A stretch of DNA of 13,325 nt. Source: an uncultured Bacteroidales bacterium (GTDB lineage Bacteria > Bacteroidota > Bacteroidia > Bacteroidales > UBA932). This document shows positions 7,442-13,325 of the stretch, in pieces (the stretch's first letter is position 1; the number at the start of each line of letters is the position of its first letter). The stretch is from assembly GCA_900546395.1 (NCBI GenBank), contig URDD01000069.1:1-13325 (forward strand), given 5' to 3'. The notes under the pieces were generated by a model. It ran no database searches and was not told where the DNA came from. It worked only from the letters and a program-made list of their open reading frames with translations. Made by a program: the position numbers and the translations under genes.

Positions 7442-8680
7442 ATGACAGAAAAACAAACAGCTTTAAAGGAAGGTAAAAGGATATTGATATTGGGAGCTGC
7501 GGCTGACCAGGTCTCTTTGATATTAAAGTCAAAGGAACTTGGCTACCATGTCATAGTATGTGACAGAACCACTACAAACCCGGGACTCAAATACGCAGAC
7601 AAGCATTACCGGATAGACTATATGGACAGGGATGCTGTGATGGAAGTAGCTGAAAAGGAACATATTGACGGAATCATCTCCAACTCCGAGCCAGCTATGG
7701 TCAATGTGGCATACATCTCGGAGGCATTGTCGTTGAGAGGAAATACTCCAGAGAGTGTCCGCTGTCTTGGTGAGAAGAACCTGTTCAGAAAACTCCAGGC
7801 AAAAGCAGGAGTATATGCACCGAAACAGGCTGATGTCCGTTCTGCAGAAGAAGCGGAACTTGCAATTAAGGAAATGACTCTTCCCGTCCTTATAAAACCT
7901 TGCAGATGTTCAGCATCAAGGGGAGTGGCAAAGATTGATGTCTGCGACCGGCATTTGGTTGAGGAAGCATTTTCAAAAGCGGCGGAGCAGTCATGGAACG
8001 GGGAAGTGTCGGTAGAGGAGTTTGTAGATATGCCTTCAATGACAGTTATAGAAGGTGATATTTTCGTATATGACGGTAAGATACTTTGGGACGGCCTGTT
8101 CAATGACCTGAGAAGCAGGTATGCACCTATGGTTCCTATGATAGATATTTCACCGCTTGTACTCCCTGAAGAGCAATATGCGGCAATGCAGGATACTGTG
8201 TCCAGGATTGTAAAGACATCAGGCATAAAGTTCGGAGCATTCAATATAGAAATGTATTTTACATCCCGGAATGAGTTGTTCGTGATAGAAATCAATACCA
8301 GACAGGGCGGTATAGGGGTTCCAAAGTTCATAGAACAGTACACCGGGCTTGACTATTCGAAACTCCTTGTATCACTGAGTGTTAATGATTACAGCTATTG
8401 TAATGGGCTGGAGCAGAGAAGATTCCGTGTATTGAAAAACATAGCCCGTCTCAGTGTCTTCGGAAGAAAAAACGGTACTTTCGAAGATCTGCATATATCT
8501 GATGAGTTGAGAAACTATGTGACCGATGTCGAACTTTGTCTGAATAAGGGAGAACATGTCTCCAACTGTGAAAACGGCACAGATGCAATAGCGCGTGTAG
8601 ATCTATGCTTTGACAGCTACGAAACTATGTCACGCTATGTTTTCAGTATAGAGGACTACATATATCCGATAATCTCTTAG
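7442..8680 (+). CDS. ATP-grasp ligase (carboxylate-amine ligase-like), copy 2
   Basis: A second ligase of the same architecture as the gene at 5178-6386, apparently a diverged paralogue. The 412-residue protein has a pre-ATP-grasp domain (LILGAAADQ, 15-23), Lys112 and Lys152 (IKP), a small-residue loop SASRG (157-161), and EEF (192-194). The metal set Glu270 (FNIE), Glu283 and Asn285 (EINTRQGG) is complete. Positions of the lysines are shifted by exactly five from copy 1. The ATG at 7442 was chosen; it follows an AGGAG-like string, whereas the TTG at 7418 overlaps the previous gene. It probably forms an amide with an amino acid or other carboxylic acid, but donor and acceptor are unknown. Confidence 0.85.
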   Translation: MTEKQTALKEGKRILILGAAADQVSLILKSKELGYHVIVCDRTTTNPGLKYADKHYRIDYMDRDAVMEVAEKEHIDGIISNSEPAMVNVAYISEALSLRGNTPESVRCLGEKNLFRKLQAKAGVYAPKQADVRSAEEAELAIKEMTLPVLIKPCRCSASRGVAKIDVCDRHLVEEAFSKAAEQSWNGEVSVEEFVDMPSMTVIEGDIFVYDGKILWDGLFNDLRSRYAPMVPMIDISPLVLPEEQYAAMQDTVSRIVKTSGIKFGAFNIEMYFTSRNELFVIEINTRQGGIGVPKFIEQYTGLDYSKLLVSLSVNDYSYCNGLEQRRFRVLKNIARLSVFGRKNGTFEDLHISDELRNYVTDVELCLNKGEHVSNCENGTDAIARVDLCFDSYETMSRYVFSIEDYIYPIIS

Positions 8681-8686
8681 CTCAGA

Positions 8687-9556
8687 ATGATACAACTTAT
8701 TTTAGCTCCGCTTAATCTTGGGTGCTGCAAGCCTGGACCAGAGCTGGCGCCGGTGATAGAAGCCTCCTTGTTGAGAACAATGGCTGAAGGCAGAGTCAGA
8801 CAAGAAGACCTGTCTGTCACATCTCCGCCTGTTTCCAGTTTCCCGTCTGTCATCTGGAAAGACAATATGAAATTTCCTGATGAAGTGGCAGACCATTCGG
8901 CAAGGCTGGCTGAAGTCTGTTACAGAACTCTTGAAAACGGTGATTTCCCGATAATATTAGGTGGAGACCACGCTGTTTCATGGGGCTCTGTCGCTGGCAT
9001 CTCTGGTTTTTATAAAGACCTGGCAGTCATATATATAGATGCTCACGGAGACTGTAATACTGCAGAAAGCAGCCCTACAGGAAACATACATGGCATGCAT
9101 ATAGCCTTCCTTATGGGATTGGGGGACAAGAAGCCGCATGTTTTTTCAGATGGAAACAAACTTGGTTTGGATAATATCCTGTATCTTGGGGCACGCAGTC
9201 TGGATAGTTTCGAAAAGCGATTGCTGAAAGATGCAGCGGTCTATACAAGTGACGATATAAACACATGTATGGAAGATGTGCTTGGAGGCGTTTCGAAATT
9301 CATTGGTAATAGAAAGCATGTGCACTTGAGTATAGATATAGATGTGCTGGACCCTGGAGTCTCGCCTGGAACAGGAGTACCTGAGTCTGGCGGAATAGGG
9401 CTGGAGTCTCTGTGCCGGCTGCTGGAAGCTATCGGCAGAACCGGAAAAGTCGTTTCAATCGACCTGGTCGAATATAACCGGCTGCTGGACGAGGATGGGA
9501 AATCCTATGAATGTGTCAGGCGGATTCTGAATTATATAGCTAAGTTTGTATTATGA
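8687..9556 (+). CDS. Arginase-family ureohydrolase (probable arginase)
   Basis: A binuclear-manganese enzyme of the arginase/agmatinase superfamily, of normal length at 289 residues. All six metal ligands are in place: His95 in GGDHAVS, Asp118, His120 and Asp122 in DAHGDCN, and Asp217 and Asp219 in SIDIDVLDP. The TGNIHGM segment (131-137) supplies the substrate-side His135, and PGTGVPESGG (227-236) and Glu262 are present. Asn124, Thr131 and Asp173/Glu176 sit where true arginases bind the amino-acid end of arginine, which favours arginase over agmatinase; this alignment was made by eye. The likely reaction is arginine to ornithine plus urea. It lies 6 bases after one ATP-grasp gene and overlaps the next (ATGA), so it is co-translated with polysaccharide genes. 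It could instead act on another guanidino compound. Confidence 0.88.
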   Translation: MIQLILAPLNLGCCKPGPELAPVIEASLLRTMAEGRVRQEDLSVTSPPVSSFPSVIWKDNMKFPDEVADHSARLAEVCYRTLENGDFPIILGGDHAVSWGSVAGISGFYKDLAVIYIDAHGDCNTAESSPTGNIHGMHIAFLMGLGDKKPHVFSDGNKLGLDNILYLGARSLDSFEKRLLKDAAVYTSDDINTCMEDVLGGVSKFIGNRKHVHLSIDIDVLDPGVSPGTGVPESGGIGLESLCRLLEAIGRTGKVVSIDLVEYNRLLDEDGKSYECVRRILNYIAKFVL

Positions 9557-10707
9557 TATACAATGATAGATATTACGGTATTTCACCGTTTATAGCAAAG
9601 TGGAAGTCTGATACCAGGCTTGAAAATTGGCTGAGTCTGAAGGCCGATGTATCTGACTTCTGGAAGAGTGTATATGTGCTTTATTATCAGATTATTGATA
9701 ATAAATATTACAAAGGGGGACTGAATTATATAGAAAAGGCGGTAAGGCCCTTATATGGCCTTGGGGATGTGGATAAAGCTACTTATAAAGATATGGTCTA
9801 TTGTCTGCACCGCTTCGGAATCAGTTTTGAGGATTACTGTCTCTATGGGTTCAAGGACAATACTTCATTATCCTACAGGAACTCCTTTGTGGCAGATAAG
9901 TTGAGATACCATTATTGTGACATATTGAACAGTCCCGCAGTGCGTCCTCTTATGGAAGACAAATATGCCTGCTACATGAAGTTCTGCAAATTCTTCAAAA
10001 GAGATATGTCCGGATGCTATTGCGTTGAGGACCGGGATATATTTACAGAATTTGTCTCAAGACATAGTGTCTTTATATACAAGCCATTGAATGAGCATTC
10101 AGGACATGGTATAACAATGTTGGAATCAAAAGATATAAATCCGGAAGAGTTCTTCGCCTATAGAATCAAAAACGGCCCGTTCGTACTTGAAGAACTGATC
10201 GTCCAGGGAAAGGAAACGGCAATGATGCATCCGGAGTCAATCAATTCCTGCAGAGTCGTGACATTTAACCTGCAAGGCAAGATACATATACTCGGAGTTA
10301 CATGGAGGATCGGAACAGGAAAGGCGATAAAGGACAATGCTGGTTCAGGCGGTATCTATGCAGCTGTCAACCCTGAAACAGGTGTGGTGGAAACAGATGC
10401 AAGGAACTATAGAGGAGATATATTTGAGTTTCATCCTGATACCAATCTTAAGTTCAAGGGATATCACTTGCCGGAATGGAGTTCCGCCAGGTCATTTATT
10501 AATGATATGGCATTGAATCAGGAAGGTGCGACTCTTATTTCATGGGATATCGCATATAGCAGCAAAGGGTGGCTTATGGTAGAGGCAAATGACAACGGAG
10601 ACTGGTCCATCATCCAGTCCAATATGAGAGAAGGCAAAAAGAAATTGTTGTACTCATTGATGGATAAGTACTTCAATTCAAATTCAGAGACTAAAAAATA
10701 CAAATGA
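9553..10707 (+). CDS. Sugar-transfer-associated ATP-grasp protein (TupA/ATPgrasp_ST-like)
   Basis: This 384-residue protein belongs to the ATP-grasp branch often found beside glycosyltransferases in polysaccharide loci. An N-terminal helical region of about 130 residues precedes the grasp fold. Visible landmarks are Lys177 (YKPL), a glycine/histidine loop EHSGHG (181-186), EEL (213-215), CRVVTF (233-238), DNAGSGG (261-267), and the metal region WDIA (331-334) with VEAND (343-347). The start overlaps the arginase stop (ATGA). It is unlike the two other ATP-grasp proteins in sequence and layout, so it is a different family rather than a third copy. It probably ligates an amino acid or acyl group to a glycan or glycan precursor; the true substrate is unknown. 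Confidence 0.82.
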   Translation: MIYNDRYYGISPFIAKWKSDTRLENWLSLKADVSDFWKSVYVLYYQIIDNKYYKGGLNYIEKAVRPLYGLGDVDKATYKDMVYCLHRFGISFEDYCLYGFKDNTSLSYRNSFVADKLRYHYCDILNSPAVRPLMEDKYACYMKFCKFFKRDMSGCYCVEDRDIFTEFVSRHSVFIYKPLNEHSGHGITMLESKDINPEEFFAYRIKNGPFVLEELIVQGKETAMMHPESINSCRVVTFNLQGKIHILGVTWRIGTGKAIKDNAGSGGIYAAVNPETGVVETDARNYRGDIFEFHPDTNLKFKGYHLPEWSSARSFINDMALNQEGATLISWDIAYSSKGWLMVEANDNGDWSIIQSNMREGKKKLLYSLMDKYFNSNSETKKYK

Positions 10708-10708
10708 T

Positions 10709-11764
10709 ATGAGCACGAAAACAGATTGGAAACTTACTGTCAATTGCTGTACATATAACCAGTCGGCCTATATAGCGGACACGTTGAACGGGTTTGCCAT
10801 GCAGCTGACTGACTTTCCCTTTGTCTGCACAGTTATCGATGATGCTTCTACAGATGGAGAGCAGGCTGTAATAGAAGACTATTTGGCAAAGCATTTCGAT
10901 TTTTCTGAAGGTTCGGCTTCTTATAGAACCGAGACGGACTATGCTCATATAGTTTTTGCCAGACATAAAGTCAATGTCAACTGTTATTTTGCTGTATTGT
11001 TCCTTAAGGAAAACCATTATTCCAGGAATAAGGACAGAATGCCTTACCTTTCAGAATGGAGAGACGGAGTCAAGTATCTGGCATTCTGTGAAGGTGACGA
11101 CTATTGGATAGATCCGCACAAACTGCAGAAGCAGGTGGATTTCCTGGATACTCATCCTGACTATGGAATGACATACACAAACTTCAATATGCTCAGGCAG
11201 AAGGCAGGAGAGTTGAAACAGGCCTTGTTTTCATCTCATCCGGAATGCTTTCCTCCGGTGTATCCCACGCCTGGAGACTTTGTCTGTTCTGCCGGGTATG
11301 TCTGTCCTCCTAGCTGGGTATGGAGAAGCGACCTGCCTAAAGTCAGAGGTATAGAATCTTCTGACGGTACATTTGTGCTGTTCACTCATTTCCTGTGTGT
11401 GACCAAGTGTCATGTACTGATGGATGTCACCACTACATACAGATATCTTGAGGAAAGTGCGTCGCATTCAAGTGACTATGAAAAGATGTATGAGCGTAAC
11501 AAAGACATATTGCAGACGCAGCTTACGCTCATAGACAGCTACGGCCTTCCGGAAGACCTTAAGCATAAATGCCTGGTCAGCTACTATACTGCCCATCTCA
11601 AGGAGTTTGTAATCAATGACAAGCAGGAAGATATAGCTGAGGCTGCAAAAGTTCTTGAAAACCCGTCACGGAAAATAAGGAAGATATTTGCCTACAACAA
11701 TCCTGTCGGACGGTTTTATCTGAAGTGGCGTAAAAAATGGAAGGCCTGCCGTCATTCCATATAA
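10709..11764 (+). CDS. Family 2 glycosyltransferase
   Basis: An inverting GT-A glycosyltransferase that should move a sugar from a nucleotide donor to a lipid-linked glycan on the cytoplasmic face of the membrane. The 351-residue protein shows TVNCCTYNQ at its start, the nucleotide-binding DDASTDG (44-50), and EGDDYW (128-133) carrying the metal-binding and catalytic acidic residues. An approximately 80-residue spacer separates these two motifs, with the string FAVLFLKENHY (94-104). The C-terminal part is helical with no obvious membrane span. It is the last gene of the first block and lies one base after the preceding gene. It is a candidate transferase for rhamnose or the modified amino-sugar, but its donor cannot be read from sequence. 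Confidence 0.9.
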   Translation: MSTKTDWKLTVNCCTYNQSAYIADTLNGFAMQLTDFPFVCTVIDDASTDGEQAVIEDYLAKHFDFSEGSASYRTETDYAHIVFARHKVNVNCYFAVLFLKENHYSRNKDRMPYLSEWRDGVKYLAFCEGDDYWIDPHKLQKQVDFLDTHPDYGMTYTNFNMLRQKAGELKQALFSSHPECFPPVYPTPGDFVCSAGYVCPPSWVWRSDLPKVRGIESSDGTFVLFTHFLCVTKCHVLMDVTTTYRYLEESASHSSDYEKMYERNKDILQTQLTLIDSYGLPEDLKHKCLVSYYTAHLKEFVINDKQEDIAEAAKVLENPSRKIRKIFAYNNPVGRFYLKWRKKWKACRHSI

Positions 11765-11805
11765 TGGATTACTGGTTCTTTTTGGTTCATACTGCTTATA
11801 AAGCG

Positions 11806-11851
11806 TGTCGCAATCTTGTTTAAAACTTTTTAAAATTATATCTTTGCGACA
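11806..11851. repeat. 8-bp inverted repeat framing the upxY promoter
   Basis: TGTCGCAA (11806-11813) and its exact reverse complement TTGCGACA (11844-11851) lie 30 bases apart. They frame the -33 element, and the right arm overlaps the last three bases of the -7 element. The arms could be a binding site for a dimeric regulator, or chance, since TTTGC commonly follows Bacteroidetes -7 elements. They are too short and too close for the known invertible capsule promoters. Confidence 0.4.
11816..11846 (+). promoter_or_regulatory. Bacteroidetes-type promoter for the upxY block
   Basis: A TTG at 11816-11818 (-33 element) is followed after exactly 20 bases by TATCTTTG at 11839-11846, a full match to the -7 consensus TAnnTTTG used by the primary sigma factor of Bacteroidetes. 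Transcription would start a few bases downstream, near 11850-11856, leaving a leader of about 260 bases before upxY. This places upxY and the following capsule genes in their own transcription unit. Confidence 0.82.
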
Positions 11852-11867
11852 AAAGTTAGGGCGTGTG

Positions 11868-11895
11868 GTGAATTATTGAAGTTTCGATAATTTAC
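11868..11895 (+). promoter_or_regulatory. Promoter-proximal leader hairpin
   Basis: GTGAATTATTG (11868-11878) pairs with CGATAATTTAC (11885-11895) across the 6-base loop AAGTTT. The 11 pairs include two G-T wobbles. It starts about 15-20 bases after the predicted transcription start. NusG-family specialised factors are recruited at leader signals near the promoter, often hairpins with pausing, so this is a candidate recruitment element for UpxY. That role is inferred. Confidence 0.4.
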
Positions 11896-12066
11896 ATTGT
11901 GACAGAAAATCTTATTGGGGAGGGTAAAGTATAATTGATTGCTTGTATCGTTCCCGTATTTGCTATCTGTTGGTGTGAATTGTCGGGAAAAGGCGCCCTG
12001 TAGTTTAATACTTGTTGCTGTTAAAGTGCAAGTGGGGTTATTTGACAAAATATCTAAGTGTTTGGA

Positions 12067-12100
12067 CACGCGGAGGTTATGTTCTTGCGTGACCTTTTTT
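12067..12100 (+). terminator. Leader terminator-like hairpin with overlapping alternative stem
   Basis: AGGTTATG (12074-12081) pairs with CGTGACCT (12088-12095) across a 6-base loop. The 8 base pairs include two wobbles and are followed by a T tract at 12095-12100. An alternative stem CACGCGG (12067-12073) with TTGCGTG (12085-12091) uses the same right-arm bases, so the two folds exclude each other. The T tract ends 10 bases before the upxY ATG. It could be an attenuator in the leader of an operon that encodes its own antiterminator. The stem is only moderately stable. Confidence 0.45.
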
Positions 12101-12110
12101 GCATATTGTA

Positions 12111-12647
12111 ATGAACGGAATTTGCCGAAATAAATGGTTCCCGATACGCGTTACGTATGGGCGTGAACTGAAGTTTCAGCAATATCTCAGGAAATTTCAG
12201 ATAGAGTCATTTATACCTATGCAATACAAACAGCAGGTCAGTAAGGACGGAAAAAGAAGAAAGGTTTTGGTTCCGGCGGTTAACAACTTGTGTTTCGTAC
12301 ATTCGACAAAAGAAAAACTGGACGAGATAAGAGCAGGACTATATGCGACACTGCCTGTGCATTATATCTGGGACAGAGGTACAGGTGTTCCGATTGTAGT
12401 GCCGGATAAGGCAATGGAGGATTTCATAAAAGTATCGTCAACATTTGATGAGAATCTGGTGTATATGTCGGACGTCTCGCCTGTGCTCAGGGCAGGGCAG
12501 AGGGTCAAAGTGACGGCAGGTCCTTTCAAGGGAATAGAAGGAACGGTAGTCCGGATTAAGAAAACACGTAGAGTAATGGTGGAACTTCCGGGTATGTTGG
12601 CCCTGGCCAGTGCATATATACCGTCTTACTGGCTGGAAACCGTATGA
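12111..12647 (+). CDS. upxY: UpxY-family transcription antiterminator (NusG paralogue)
   Basis: UpxY proteins are specialised NusG paralogues of Bacteroidales that let RNA polymerase read through the leader of their own capsule operon. The 178-residue protein has an N-terminal NGN domain (about 8-105) starting with KWFPIRVTYGRELKF. A linker leads to a C-terminal KOW domain (127-160) with GQRVKVTAGPFKGIEGTV. The length fits the family. The ATG at 12111 was chosen; a TTG at 12099 would add four residues but lies in the T tract of the leader hairpin. It is the first gene after a strong promoter and a long leader, the usual place for upxY. A partner UpxZ gene is not seen in the 37 bases before the next gene. 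Confidence 0.93.
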   Translation: MNGICRNKWFPIRVTYGRELKFQQYLRKFQIESFIPMQYKQQVSKDGKRRKVLVPAVNNLCFVHSTKEKLDEIRAGLYATLPVHYIWDRGTGVPIVVPDKAMEDFIKVSSTFDENLVYMSDVSPVLRAGQRVKVTAGPFKGIEGTVVRIKKTRRVMVELPGMLALASAYIPSYWLETV

Positions 12648-12684
12648 CAGACTTACTTGAATAGAAAGAGATATAATCAAAGAT

Positions 12685-13325
12685 ATGAGAAAATTTGAAG
12701 ATTTGAAAATTGCAGTTGCCGGGACAGGTTATGTAGGACTTTCCATTGCAACTCTTCTTTCTCAGCACCATCAGGTGGTGGCTGTTGATGTCATTCCTGA
12801 AAAAGTATCGAAAATAAACGATCGCATCAGCCCCATTCAGGACGAGTATATAGAGAAATACTTTGCCGAGAAACAGCTGGATCTGACAGCTACGCTTGAC
12901 GGAGCCTCGGCTTACAAGGATGCAGATTTCGTCGTGATAGCCGCGCCTACCAATTATGATCCTGTAAAGAATTTCTTTGACACTCATCACATAGAGGATG
13001 TTATAAATCTCGTCCTCTCTGTAAATCTCAATGCAGTGATGGTCATCAAGAGCACCATACCGGTAGGATATACCAGAAGCCTCTATGTCAAATACGCAAA
13101 AAAGTTCGAGGAACTCAAGAAAGAAGGAAAGTATCCCGAAGACGCAAAGTTCAGACTGCTTTTTTCACCGGAATTTCTCAGAGAATCAAAGGCTCTGTAT
13201 GACAACTTGTATCCGAGCCGAATCATCGTCGGGGTCCCGAAGCTACTCCCCGACACGGCAGAGCACCTGGAAGAGAACGAAGCCATCAGGAGCGTTACCT
13301 CCAACCATATAGAAGACAGCGCACG
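12685..13325 (+). CDS. ugd: UDP-glucose 6-dehydrogenase, 5' part (runs off the window)
   Basis: The enzyme oxidises UDP-glucose to UDP-glucuronic acid with NAD, supplying an acidic sugar for capsule. The open frame continues to the last base, giving 213 complete codons of an expected total of about 390-430. The N-terminal Rossmann motif is AGTGYVG (12-18), followed by AVDVIPEKV (33-41), SPIQDEYI (49-56), APTNYD (87-92), IKSTIPVGYT (121-130) and SPEFLRE (161-167). SPIQDEYI and NLYPSRIIVG point to the short bacterial Ugd type rather than GDP-mannose dehydrogenase. A charged insert at about 136-156 precedes FSPEF. It lies 37 bases after upxY with no terminator between. The active-site cysteine lies beyond the window. 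Confidence 0.92.
   Translation, partial: MRKFEDLKIAVAGTGYVGLSIATLLSQHHQVVAVDVIPEKVSKINDRISPIQDEYIEKYFAEKQLDLTATLDGASAYKDADFVVIAAPTNYDPVKNFFDTHHIEDVINLVLSVNLNAVMVIKSTIPVGYTRSLYVKYAKKFEELKKEGKYPEDAKFRLLFSPEFLRESKALYDNLYPSRIIVGVPKLLPDTAEHLEENEAIRSVTSNHIEDSA

Noticed and set aside
7618..8343. Minus-strand open frame of 241 codons opposite the second ATP-grasp gene
   Set aside because: It is rich in Ser, Thr and Ile with no domain pattern, and it sits inside a gene with clear catalytic residues.
11737..11760. Possible terminator at the end of the glycosyltransferase gene (ATGGAA with TTCCAT)
   Set aside because: The stem is only 6 bp with a 12-base loop and has no T tract; it lies within the coding region. 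No convincing terminator is seen after 11764, so readthrough into the upxY region remains possible.
11806..11851. Invertible capsule promoter of the phase-variable type
   Set aside because: Known invertible promoters have longer arms around a larger segment. Here 8-bp arms are 30 bases apart and the right arm overlaps the -7 element, and no recombinase gene is present.
11836..12133. Small open frames on both strands in the upxY leader (11836-12069 minus, 11939-12133 plus)
   Set aside because: No ribosome-binding context or recognisable protein; the plus frame would run into upxY and the minus frame would oppose a predicted leader. The region is better explained as untranslated leader.
13083..13312. 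Open frames of about 75 codons on both strands near the window end
   Set aside because: Both overlap the clear UDP-glucose dehydrogenase frame, which continues to the last base.
1..13325. Insertion sequences, CRISPR arrays, tRNA genes or long direct repeats
   Set aside because: None were seen on reading both strands; apart from short hairpins the sequence is almost fully coding.

Overview
The window looks like a surface-polysaccharide (capsule or O-antigen type) locus from a member of the Bacteroidales. This rests on the gene order rfbA-rfbC-rfbD-rfbB, an UpxY-type NusG-family antiterminator at the head of a second gene block, a TTG-N20-TATCTTTG promoter of the Bacteroidetes kind in front of it, and the overall protein character. 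No species can be named from the sequence alone.

Layout. Positions 1-78 hold the 3' end of a 5S rRNA and a strong intrinsic terminator, so the polysaccharide genes lie directly downstream of an rRNA operon. After about 220 bases of AT-rich DNA, eleven tightly packed plus-strand genes run from 299 to 11764. Four make dTDP-L-rhamnose (rfbA, rfbC, rfbD, rfbB). They are followed by a VioA-like sugar aminotransferase, an ATP-grasp ligase, an extended SDR (epimerase/reductase-like), a second ATP-grasp ligase, a complete arginase-family enzyme, a third ATP-grasp protein of the sugar-transfer-associated type, and a family 2 glycosyltransferase. A 346-base intergenic region (11765-12110) carries a clear Bacteroidetes promoter and a roughly 260-base leader with several hairpins. 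One of these hairpins is a terminator-like stem with a T6 tract that ends 10 bases before the upxY start. upxY (12111-12647) and the 5' part of a UDP-glucose 6-dehydrogenase gene (12685 to the window end) begin the next block.

How the genes may work together. RfbA and RfbB make dTDP-4-keto-6-deoxyglucose. RfbC and RfbD turn it into dTDP-L-rhamnose, while the aminotransferase could divert it to dTDP-4-amino-4,6-dideoxyglucose (viosamine, Qui4N). The new amine is a natural target for acylation. Two carboxylate-amine ligase-like ATP-grasp enzymes lie next to it, together with an enzyme whose motifs fit arginase (arginine to ornithine plus urea). The most interesting reading is a pathway that decorates an amino-sugar with an amino acid, perhaps ornithine, or with a short amino-acid chain. 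This is inference; no product is known from the sequence.

No mobile element, CRISPR array, tRNA, flippase, polymerase or initiating sugar transferase is seen in the window. The first block is therefore a precursor and decoration module rather than a complete capsule operon.
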